Of a stretch of DNA of 64,000 nt, positions 8,623 through 14,914 are shown piece by piece. How positions within the stretch are numbered: the stretch's first letter is position 1; every line of letters begins with the position of its first letter. This DNA comes from Luteipulveratus mongoliensis (GTDB lineage Bacteria > Actinomycetota > Actinomycetes > Actinomycetales > Dermatophilaceae), in assembly GCF_001190945.1 (NCBI RefSeq), contig NZ_CP011112.1, forward strand, positions 4,216,001 to 4,280,000. The letters are read 5' to 3'. The notes below the pieces were generated by a model that was not told the origin of the DNA, searched no databases, and worked only from the letters and a program-made list of their open reading frames with translations. The translations under genes were made by a program, and so were the position numbers.

Positions 8623-9369
8623 TCAACGCCCGTCGCGAGGCCCGAACGCGCGTACCGCATCGACATCGGAGTTGCGCGACCAGACGTACTCATCGACCCA
8701 CTCGGCAACGTCCGGTAGACCGCTCGACGCGACGATCTGAGCGCACGCCTGTGCCAGGTCGAACGTCGTACGCCGCAGCCGCGCCTCTCCCCCACGCAGC
8801 AGTGCCCAGTGGGCGCCGGCCCCGCCATAGGGCATCCCGACGCTGCCCGGATTGAGGACCAGACGTCGGTCGACCAGGCGTTGGAACGGCATGTGGGTGT
8901 GGCCGCAGACGATCGTCCGTACGTCCTCGGGCACGTCCGCGAGCACCTCCAACCAGCGGTCGATCCGGGTGTCGACCAGGACGACCTCGTCGTCGTCACG
9001 CGGGCTCCCGTGGCAGAACAGCACCGGGCCGAAACCCTCGACGTCGAGCGTCACCGGATGCGGCAGGCCGGCGAGCAGCTCGACCTGGTCATCGCGCAGC
9101 TGCTGAGCGCACCAGCCATCGATCGGGATCGACAGGGTCGCCCCTCGTGCCGCTGCGGCCAGCTCCCGGTCCGCGTTGCCTCGCACCCACACGACCCGGT
9201 CGCCCAGCGCGGTCAGCCGGTCCAGCGTCTCGACCGGCTGCGGCCCGGCTGCGATGTCGCCGGTCAGCACGATCCGGTCGGCGGCGATCACGTCGGGCTC
9301 AGCCAGCACTGCGTCCAACGCAGGCAGGACACCATGGATGTCTGACAGGACTGCGACGGAACTCAGCAT
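8623..9369 (-). CDS. Metallophosphoesterase (YfcE/MJ0936-type)
   Basis: 248 residues with the full calcineurin-like metallophosphoesterase motif set: SDIHG (D, H), GDIAAG, GNAD, the histidine in FCHGSP, and GHTHMPF. These bind two metal ions and hydrolyse phosphodiesters or phosphomonoesters; the substrate is unknown. The C-terminal LNPGSVGMP is the usual family closing motif. GGAG lies 4 bp before the ATG at 9369. It is divergent from the isochorismatase-like gene across an 80-bp intergenic region. Confidence 0.88.
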   Translation of the reverse strand: MLSSVAVLSDIHGVLPALDAVLAEPDVIAADRIVLTGDIAAGPQPVETLDRLTALGDRVVWVRGNADRELAAAARGATLSIPIDGWCAQQLRDDQVELLAGLPHPVTLDVEGFGPVLFCHGSPRDDDEVVLVDTRIDRWLEVLADVPEDVRTIVCGHTHMPFQRLVDRRLVLNPGSVGMPYGGAGAHWALLRGGEARLRRTTFDLAQACAQIVASSGLPDVAEWVDEYVWSRNSDVDAVRAFGPRDGR

Positions 9370-9449
9370 CGCTCCACGATCCCGCGAAAGTCCCTGGTGC
9401 GCGGACATTTTCGCGTGCAGCAGAACCGGCCGAGGGATACCGTGCGGCC

Positions 9450-9977
9450 ATGGCCGCTCCCCTCTCGCTCGACCCCACGCAGACGGCGCTGGTGCTCATC
9501 GATCTCATGGACCGGATCATCGGTCTGCCCGTCGAACCCCGCGAGGGCTCTGACGTGCTCCTCGTGGCGGAGACGTTGGCGACGCGCTTCCGATCTGCCG
9601 GTGCGTCGGTCGTGCTGGTCCGCGTCGAACGGCCGGGCGTCCCCGAGCAGCCCCCGGGCAGTGGGCTCGCGGCCGGGCTGCAGCAGGCGGGCGACATCGA
9701 GATCGTGAAACGGACGATCGGCGGCTTCGCCGGCACCGGACTCGACGAACGACTGCGCGAGCTCGGCGTCAGCACCATCGTGTTCGGCGGCATCGCCACC
9801 AACCTCGGGGTCGAGTCCACCGCCCGCGCCGCCAGCGACCTCGGCTACGACCTGGTCTTCGTCGAGGACGCCATGGCCGCGCTCACGGCGGCTGAGCACG
9901 ATGCGTCGATCCGGCTGAACTTCCCGCGGCTCGGGACCGTGGCGACGGTGGACCAGGTGCACCTCGCGGCTCAGTGA
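9450..9977 (+). CDS. Isochorismatase-like hydrolase without the catalytic cysteine
   Basis: 175 residues, cysteine-hydrolase / isochorismatase superfamily. The Asp of ALVLIDLMDRI and the Lys of IVKRTIGGF are present. The segment GGIATNLGVESTARAASDLG has Gly where nicotinamidase-type enzymes carry the nucleophilic Cys. True isochorismatases also lack this Cys, so the enzyme may still hydrolyse a vinyl ether or a related substrate. No siderophore or phenazine genes are nearby. It ends 4 bp before the convergent DUF2207-type gene. Confidence 0.8.
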   Translation: MAAPLSLDPTQTALVLIDLMDRIIGLPVEPREGSDVLLVAETLATRFRSAGASVVLVRVERPGVPEQPPGSGLAAGLQQAGDIEIVKRTIGGFAGTGLDERLRELGVSTIVFGGIATNLGVESTARAASDLGYDLVFVEDAMAALTAAEHDASIRLNFPRLGTVATVDQVHLAAQ

Positions 9978-9981
9978 GAGG

Positions 9982-11280
9982 TCAGTCGCCTCCGCCGCCA
10001 CCCCCGCCGCTGTCGCCACCGCCACCGCTGTCGCCTCCGCCACTGGAGCCGCCGCTGTCTCCTCCGCTGCTGCCCCCGTCTCCCCCACCGCTGAAGCCAC
10101 TGTCGCCGGCGAATCCGCCGTCGCTCGACGCACCGCCGGCCTCCGAGATCCCGCTCGTCACGTCGCCCACCATCGAGTCGATCGAACCGACGACGTCCGA
10201 CACCACGTCGCCGACGGCGTTCGACACGTCACCGACGGCGTTCGACACGTCACCGACGGCGCCCGTGACGTCGCCGACCATCGCGTCGAACGACGACTGC
10301 ACGTCACCGAGCCACGCCAGGTCCGAGCCCCACGACGAGTCGCCGGCGTAGAAGATCGTCCCGCCGTCGCTGCCACTGGTCTGCGCGAGGACGAGCACGT
10401 CGCGGAAGACCCGGCACCAGTGCTCCGTCAGGTCGAAGGCAATCGCCCAGGGCAGGTAGCGGCTGAAGACTCCTGCCGCCTCCTCGAGTCGCAGCTGCCG
10501 CGCGTCGGCGGTGGCGATGTATCGCCGAAAGCCTTCGATCTGTACTGCTGCAGCCGTGCCTTCCGCAGTGCGCCGCGGAGTCTGCCCGCTGCCGGCGACC
10601 ACGGCTGAGATCAGGACCGCGATCCCCGCCAGCGTGCCGACCGTTCCGTGCACGCCGATCAAGCTGGCCACCACGAGCAGCCCGCCGCCGACCACCGCGA
10701 GCAGCACCGCGGGCAAACAGCCGTCCCTCGCGCCCACCAGCCACCGCCGGTCGTGCGCCTCGTGAGCGAGCTCAGTGCGCAGGTCGCGCAAGGAAGGCCG
10801 CAGAGCCGGCTTCGCCGAGCTGAGCAGCACCGGATGTGCTGTCGGGAACGTCGCCTGGAGGACGCGCCGCTCGACCCCGCTCAGCGGCTGGTCCGGCACG
10901 GTTGCCGGGGCTTCGAGAAGCCAGTCCTTCGAGGCATCCCCCTCGCCGGGCCGCGGTCGACGGATCCGGAAGAACCCGCGTACCGCGAGGTCGACAAAGG
11001 CGGCTCCGAGATCGCGGGGCTGGACCGCGCGTTCGATCACGATCCCGACGGACGCCGGGCGCATCGCGGTCGGCGGGTGAAAGCGCACGGGAGCAGCGGA
11101 CACCATCTCGCGCGCTCGTCGACCGCTCGTCCGAGGGGCAGGCGACCCGGTCGCGGGCAGCTCTCCGGGAATGACGTCGGCGAAGTACTCGTCCGCCGCT
11201 CCGGTGCGCACCCGGTGGCGCAGCCACCAGGCCGTGAAGGGTGCGGCAACGAGCACCACGATGGCCAGCAGATCTCCCAT
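9982..11280 (-). CDS. DUF2207-type membrane protein with repetitive Gly-rich tail
   Basis: 432 residues. An N-terminal helix (MGDLLAIVVLVAAPFTAWWL) is followed by a region like the C-terminal half of DUF2207/YPPG-type proteins (AAFVDLAVRGFFRIRR, SGVERRVLQATF). Two more helices occur near VLLAVVGGGLLVVASLIG and TLAGIAVLISAVVAG, then RYLPWAIAFDLTEHWCRVF. The tail has seven-residue repeats (VGDVSNA) and ends in a low-complexity Gly/Ser/Asp run ending GGGGGGGD. The function is unknown. AAAGGGAG precedes the ATG at 11280. The large N-terminal extracellular domain of full DUF2207 proteins is absent. Confidence 0.75.
   Translation of the reverse strand: MGDLLAIVVLVAAPFTAWWLRHRVRTGAADEYFADVIPGELPATGSPAPRTSGRRAREMVSAAPVRFHPPTAMRPASVGIVIERAVQPRDLGAAFVDLAVRGFFRIRRPRPGEGDASKDWLLEAPATVPDQPLSGVERRVLQATFPTAHPVLLSSAKPALRPSLRDLRTELAHEAHDRRWLVGARDGCLPAVLLAVVGGGLLVVASLIGVHGTVGTLAGIAVLISAVVAGSGQTPRRTAEGTAAAVQIEGFRRYIATADARQLRLEEAAGVFSRYLPWAIAFDLTEHWCRVFRDVLVLAQTSGSDGGTIFYAGDSSWGSDLAWLGDVQSSFDAMVGDVTGAVGDVSNAVGDVSNAVGDVVSDVVGSIDSMVGDVTSGISEAGGASSDGGFAGDSGFSGGGDGGSSGGDSGGSSGGGDSGGGGDSGGGGGGGD
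10198..10281. repeat. 21-bp tandem repeat encoding heptads
   Basis: Two exact 21-bp copies (10219-10239 and 10240-10260) are flanked by degenerate copies on both sides. They lie in the DUF2207-type gene and encode repeated VGDVSNA-like heptads. The phase preserves the reading frame, so copy number could vary without breaking the gene. Confidence 0.85.
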
Positions 11281-11376
11281 GGAGGACTCCCTTTCTGTCG
11301 CACCTGTGGACGACGGCCGAGGTCGATCGCGTTCCCCTGCCAGAGTTGCCGGCAACTCACCCCACCGGAGGCGGCC

Positions 11377-12198
11377 ATGTACCCGTCGGACATCTCACCG
11401 CAGATCGTCGCGCTGCGTGCGGCACCCCACGCCAATGGCGTGATCCAGATCAGCCTGGCTCGACTGCGCGCCCTGCTCCTGAGCGGTCTCAGTCAGGAGG
11501 ATCGCCGGCTGCTCCTGACGCTCGGCGCGACGACGACGTCCGGCCTCCGCGCCGTGGCCGCCAACCCACGCAGCTCCGCGACGGCATCGGCCGCCTTCGA
11601 GCAGCTCGCCGAGGCCGCCGAATCGGCCGCTCTCACGTCGCCCGTTGCCAGCCAGGTCGCGGTGACCGGCCACGGCGCGCTCGCCCAGGCCGTGCGTTCA
11701 GTCATTCGTCCGTACGCCGCTCGCCTCACCCGAAGCCCCGACGTCCTGGGGCCGGACGAGGCGTCGTACGACGTGCCCGACCTGGCTGTCGGCGTCTCGG
11801 AGATGATGATCGACGTGAGTCAGGCACAGGTCTGGCGAGATTGCGGCGTCCCGTTCCTCCCGGTCGTCCATCACGGTGACCGGATGTCCATCGGACCGGT
11901 CGTGGCACCGCAGGGTGGCCCGTGCGCGCGATGCCTTGAGCTCTCCCAGGCCGATCGCGACCCCGGCCGGGCTGCCCTGGCTGCCGCTCTGGCCCACGAC
12001 ACACCGCCCACAGGCGACCCAGACCCCGCACTCACCGCCCTCGCAGCGGGACTCGCCGGCCTCACCGTGCGCAATGTCCTCACCGGACATCCCGTGCCCG
12101 CAGGCGTCGGACTCGTGGTCGCGCTACCCCATCCGCGCGTGTCACATCACTCCTGGCGTCAGCACCCGCGATGCCCCTGCGTGACAATGGGCTCATGA
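11377..12198 (+). CDS. E1-like / TOMM cyclodehydratase-type protein beside ABC1 kinase (Rv3196-type)
   Basis: 273 residues. It resembles proteins annotated as bacteriocin biosynthesis cyclodehydratase domain or TOMM leader peptide-binding protein, and corresponds in position to Rv3196. Visible features are an N-terminal winged-helix-like part (ISLARLRALLLSGLSQEDRRLLLTL), a degenerate Rossmann region (VAVTGHGALAQAVRSVI), and a probable zinc site of four cysteines: C183 and C186 (GPCARC) with C266 and C268 (RCPC) near the C-terminus. No YcaO gene or short precursor peptide is next to it. A strong GGAGG precedes the ATG. The ABC1 kinase gene follows after 28 bp, so the two probably work together. 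Confidence 0.72.
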   Translation: MYPSDISPQIVALRAAPHANGVIQISLARLRALLLSGLSQEDRRLLLTLGATTTSGLRAVAANPRSSATASAAFEQLAEAAESAALTSPVASQVAVTGHGALAQAVRSVIRPYAARLTRSPDVLGPDEASYDVPDLAVGVSEMMIDVSQAQVWRDCGVPFLPVVHHGDRMSIGPVVAPQGGPCARCLELSQADRDPGRAALAAALAHDTPPTGDPDPALTALAAGLAGLTVRNVLTGHPVPAGVGLVVALPHPRVSHHSWRQHPRCPCVTMGS

Positions 12199-12226
12199 AT
12201 CGCCTCCCGCGTGCGGACCAGACCTC

Positions 12227-13549
12227 ATGAGCGAGCTCCCGCGCAAGGCCGTCGTACGCTCCGCACGGCTGGCCACGCTGCCGATCGGGTTCGCCGGTCG
12301 GGCGGCTCTCGGGTTCGGCAAGCGGGTGGGCGGCAAGCCGGCCGAGCTGGTCGCCGCCGAGCTGCAGGCGCGGACGGCCGAGCAGCTGTTCCAGGTGCTC
12401 GGCAGCCTCAAGGGCGGCGCCATGAAGTTCGGGCAGTCGCTGTCGATGTTCGAGTCGGCACTGCCCGAGGAGCTGGCCGGCCCCTACCGCGCGACCCTGA
12501 CCAAGCTGCAGGACGCCGCGCCCCCGATGCCGGTGTCCATGGTCCACACGACCCTCGAGGACGAGCTCGGCGAGGACTGGCGCGACCTGTTCGAGTCGTT
12601 CGACGACGAGCCATCGGCGGCCGCATCGATCGGCCAGGTGCACCGCGCGGTCTGGTCGGACGGTCGCGATGTCGCCGTCAAGGTGCAGTACCCCGGCGCA
12701 GCGAGCGCCCTGATGTCCGACCTCAACCAGCTCACGCGGGTGGTCCGGCTGGCCGCCGGATGGGTGCCTGGTTTGGATCTCGCGCCAATCCTCGACGAGC
12801 TCAAGGGCCGGATGGCCGAGGAGCTGGACTACCAGCTGGAGGCCGCGTCGCAGGAGCAGCTGGCCGAGGCGTACGACGGCGATCCTGACTTCCTGCTGCC
12901 GCAGGTGGTCACCAGCTCCGAGCACGTCATCGTGTCGGAGTGGATCGACGGGACGCCGCTCTCGAAGATCATCAGCTCCGGCACCCCGGAGCAGCGCGAC
13001 CTGGCCGCCACCCGATATCTGGAGTTCCTGGTCGGCGCGCCCGAACGCTCCGGGCTGCTGCATGCGGACCCGCATCCCGGCAACTACCGGCTGCTCCCCG
13101 ACGGCCGGCTCGGCGTACTCGACTTCGGAGCGGTCAACCGCCTCCCGGACGGGCTGCCGCCGGCGACCGGCCAGCTGCTGACTCTCGCGCTCGAGGGCGA
13201 CGCGGACGGTCTGGTGGAGGGGCTGCGAGAGGAAGGCTTCATCAAGTCGCGGATCAGCATCGACGCTGACGAGCTGCTGGACTACCTCGGCCGGTTCCTC
13301 GAGCCGCTGCACGAGCCGACATTCGCGTTCTCGCGGTCCTGGCTGCGCGGCATCTTCGCCTACATCAATGACCCGCGCAGCAGCCAGTTCACGGTCGGGC
13401 TCCGCCTCAACCTGCCCCCGCAGTACCTGCTGATCCACCGCACCTGGCTGGGCGGCATCGCCGTGCTCTGTCAGATCGAGGGGACGGTCCCCGCGCGGGA
13501 GATCATCGACCGCTGCGTCCCCGGCGCCAACCTGCCACCCCTGGCCTGA
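12227..13549 (+). CDS. ABC1/UbiB/ADCK-family atypical kinase (Rv3197-type)
   Basis: 440 residues, cytoplasmic. All UbiB-family hallmarks are seen: KFGQ (67-70) in the KxGQ motif, the Ala-rich nucleotide loop AAASIGQ (131-137), the VAVK lysine (K152), the ExD-type EELDY, catalytic HADPHPGN (279-286) and the metal motif LDFG (298-301). Family members are mostly ATPases or small-molecule kinases linked to isoprenoid lipids. No ubiquinone pathway exists in actinobacteria, so the substrate is open. The M. tuberculosis homologue Rv3197, next to whiB7, has been reported in connection with macrolides; that is from memory. It is co-directional with the E1-like gene. Confidence 0.9.
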   Translation: MSELPRKAVVRSARLATLPIGFAGRAALGFGKRVGGKPAELVAAELQARTAEQLFQVLGSLKGGAMKFGQSLSMFESALPEELAGPYRATLTKLQDAAPPMPVSMVHTTLEDELGEDWRDLFESFDDEPSAAASIGQVHRAVWSDGRDVAVKVQYPGAASALMSDLNQLTRVVRLAAGWVPGLDLAPILDELKGRMAEELDYQLEAASQEQLAEAYDGDPDFLLPQVVTSSEHVIVSEWIDGTPLSKIISSGTPEQRDLAATRYLEFLVGAPERSGLLHADPHPGNYRLLPDGRLGVLDFGAVNRLPDGLPPATGQLLTLALEGDADGLVEGLREEGFIKSRISIDADELLDYLGRFLEPLHEPTFAFSRSWLRGIFAYINDPRSSQFTVGLRLNLPPQYLLIHRTWLGGIAVLCQIEGTVPAREIIDRCVPGANLPPLA

Positions 13550-13605
13550 CGCGCCCTGCGTGCCGGGAGAACCTCGACCGGCACCGCCTTCATCGCGACA
13601 CGACA

Positions 13606-13640
13606 AAGCCGGGCGAGGTACGACGTACCTCGCCCGGCTT
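13606..13640. terminator. Strong hairpin terminator after the ABC1 gene
   Basis: Perfect 15-bp stem (left arm 13606-13620, right arm 13626-13640, 5-nt loop) lies 57 bp after the ABC1 kinase stop and faces the convergent small-peptide/whiB7 genes. There is no long U-run. It can serve both strands. Confidence 0.7.
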
Positions 13641-13723
13641 CGGGTCTTCACTCAGTGCGTCCGGGGTCCCAGCTGTCGCGCACACTGGGTCCGGCTTGAG
13701 CACTGAGTCCTGGGCCGGAGCCA

Positions 13724-13855
13724 TCACCGCTCGTAGCGGTGCTGCTCCACCCGACGTCCCTGCCATGCCACGCGAAGCGACTGGCGGCGGACGCCCTTGC
13801 TCTCGTGCTGGTGTACTCGCTGGCGAGCCAGCTGCTCGTTCAGTACCTGATACAT
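13724..13855 (-). CDS. 43-aa basic peptide downstream of whiB7
   Basis: 43 residues beginning MYQVLNEQLARQRVHQHE and ending VEQHRYER; strongly basic with many Arg, His and Gln. An excellent AAGGAG sits 7 bp before the ATG at 13855, which is the main evidence that it is translated. It follows whiB7 on the same strand by about 106 bp and is closed by the 13606-13640 hairpin. I do not recognise a family. Short basic peptides starting MY.. are common in this actinobacterial group and are often unannotated. Confidence 0.65.
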   Translation of the reverse strand: MYQVLNEQLARQRVHQHESKGVRRQSLRVAWQGRRVEQHRYER

Positions 13856-13961
13856 CGTGAATCTCCTTGAAACAGAACGCTTTTCGGGTGTGTTCAGATG
13901 ACATGCCCTCTCGCTGAGGGTCATGCCTGACATGTCGCGCGTTGACACGGCGGCGCCGGGA

Positions 13962-14249
13962 CTATGCGGCGACGGGGTGCTTGCGCGGACGGCCACGCGG
14001 CCGCTTGCGAGGAATCACCACGCCCTGGAGGAACAGCTCGCCACCCCAGACGCCCCACGGCTCCTGACGCTCCTTGGCGCCAGTCAGGCAGGCCTGCTGC
14101 AGCGGGCACGTGCGGCACAGGGCCTTGGCGAACTCGACGTCTTCCGGTCGCTCGGCGAACCACAGCTCGGGGTCGTTGACCCGGCAGGGCATCTCGGCCC
14201 CCAGGTCAATGGCCTCGGCGGCCTCGTCGATGAGATTGGTCAACATCAT
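13962..14249 (-). CDS. whiB7: Transcriptional regulator WhiB7
   Basis: 95 residues. It is an iron-sulfur WhiB-type regulator that partners with the primary sigma factor to induce intrinsic multidrug-resistance genes. The four cluster cysteines are C22, C45, C48 and C54 (CRTCPLQQAC), followed by the turn GVWGG (66-70) and the WhiB7-specific AT-hook RGRPRK (85-90). Of two adjacent ATGs, the first (14249) sits 8 bp from AAGGAGG. Its position between the ABC1 kinase and uvrD2 matches Rv3197A. The long leader carries an upstream ORF and an attenuator, described separately. Confidence 0.95.
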   Translation of the reverse strand: MMLTNLIDEAAEAIDLGAEMPCRVNDPELWFAERPEDVEFAKALCRTCPLQQACLTGAKERQEPWGVWGGELFLQGVVIPRKRPRGRPRKHPVAA

Positions 14250-14407
14250 CGGTGGCACCTCCTTCGTGTCGTGACCCCGGTCCAGGGGTCCTTCTGTCGT
14301 GCTCTGGTGCTGCGGGTTGGCCGCTGCTCCAGTGGTCTCGGGTTGGCATCGGGCTGTCGTGCTGATCGACATCTGTGGCTCTCTCAGTCGATGGCCCCGC
14401 GGACACG

Positions 14408-14442
14408 AAAAAGACCGCGGACCCTGGTATCGGGTTCCGCGG
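14408..14442 (-). terminator. Intrinsic terminator in the whiB7 leader (attenuator)
   Basis: On the transcript, CCGCGGAACCC pairs with GGGTCCGCGG (one bulged A, 7-nt loop) and is followed by UCUUUUU. This is a complete rho-independent terminator, about 160 nt upstream of the whiB7 start and 24 nt after the stop of the upstream ORF. Its 5' arm overlaps a segment that can pair instead with the end of that ORF. Confidence 0.88.
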
Positions 14443-14494
14443 CCTGGAGGAGGCTGGTCTAGCTGCTAGACCGGATGGCTCCAGGATGCGGAAC
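14434..14494 (-). promoter_or_regulatory. Candidate anti-terminator of the whiB7 attenuator
   Basis: RNA from 14494 to 14479 (GUUCCGC, AU, CCUGGAG) is complementary to RNA from 14449 to 14434 (CUCCAGG, CC, GCGGAAC): 7 bp, a 2x2 internal loop, then 7 bp. The second strand contains the 5' arm of the terminator, so the two structures exclude each other. The loop between the strands holds a further 7-bp hairpin (14456-14472) that includes the ORF stop codon. A ribosome finishing the ORF would cover the first strand and favour termination. Confidence 0.72.
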
Positions 14495-14765
14495 GGACGA
14501 CACCGTCGGCAAAGGACTTGATGGACGGGTAGTCAGAGGAATCGGTGGCGATGACCGGGACGCCGGCTCCACCCGGGCGGGTGCCCTCGATGGAGTGCTG
14601 GCGGCTGGCGGCAACGCGCTCACGGGTGACGGCGGCGCCGACGGCGGACACACCTGTCCCCTGGGCCATCACGCTGAGATCTCCGAGGATCGGCAGGGTG
14701 AGGGCAGCAGTGAACGGCATGCCAGTGCAATCGCACGTCATGTCCGTCATCGTGTTGTTCTCCAT
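14466..14765 (-). CDS. 99-codon upstream ORF in the whiB7 leader
   Basis: 99 residues starting MENNTMTDMTCDCTG and ending SASWSHPV. AAGGAGGG precedes the ATG at 14765, and codon third positions are mostly G/C, so it is very probably translated. I recognise no domain; there is a CDC pair near the N-terminus and no signal peptide. It occupies the slot of the glutaredoxin gene in the M. tuberculosis order but is unrelated. Because its stop lies 24 nt before a terminator and its last codons can form an anti-terminator, I infer that translation of this ORF controls whiB7. Confidence 0.75.
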   Translation of the reverse strand: MENNTMTDMTCDCTGMPFTAALTLPILGDLSVMAQGTGVSAVGAAVTRERVAASRQHSIEGTRPGGAGVPVIATDSSDYPSIKSFADGVVRSASWSHPV

Positions 14766-14835
14766 GTGCCAACCCTCCTTCGATCTGATCGTGATCCCCA
14801 CCCGGCTGCCGGAGCCTGTGGGCTGAACGTCTGAC

Positions 14836-14879
14836 AGATTACGTGCGCCGCGTCACGGCGCACAACTTATTTATCGAAG
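14836..14879 (-). promoter_or_regulatory. Probable whiB7-leader promoter, WhiB7-type
   Basis: On the minus strand TTGTGC (14865-14860), an 18-nt spacer and TAATCT (14841-14836) form a promoter. An A/T-rich tract (14866-14879) lies immediately upstream of the -35. An A/T-rich block next to the -35 is the feature recognised by the WhiB7 AT-hook, so autoregulation is plausible. The spacer holds an 8-bp inverted repeat (14843-14850 / 14856-14863), which could instead terminate uvrD2. Confidence 0.5.
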
Positions 14880-14914
14880 AAACTTCAGAAAACGTTTCAC
14901 CGAGATCGGTGGCT

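Noticed and set aside
10198-10281. CRISPR-like short repeats
   Set aside because: The repeats are adjacent, have no spacers, and lie in frame inside a coding region.
11377-13549. Complete thiazole/oxazole-modified peptide cluster
   Set aside because: No YcaO cyclodehydratase, dehydrogenase or precursor peptide with a Cys/Ser/Thr-rich core was found nearby.
12080-13651. 523-codon minus-strand open frame opposite the ABC1 kinase gene
   Set aside because: The opposite strand has every UbiB-family motif; this frame is open only because of high GC.
14475-14834. Plus-strand open frame opposite the whiB7 upstream ORF
   Set aside because: The minus strand has the ribosome-binding site, promoter and attenuator; the plus frame has none.
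14843-14863. Plain terminator for uvrD2
   Set aside because: Its arms fall exactly between a good -35 and -10 on the same strand and it has no U-run, so an operator or chance palindrome is at least as likely.
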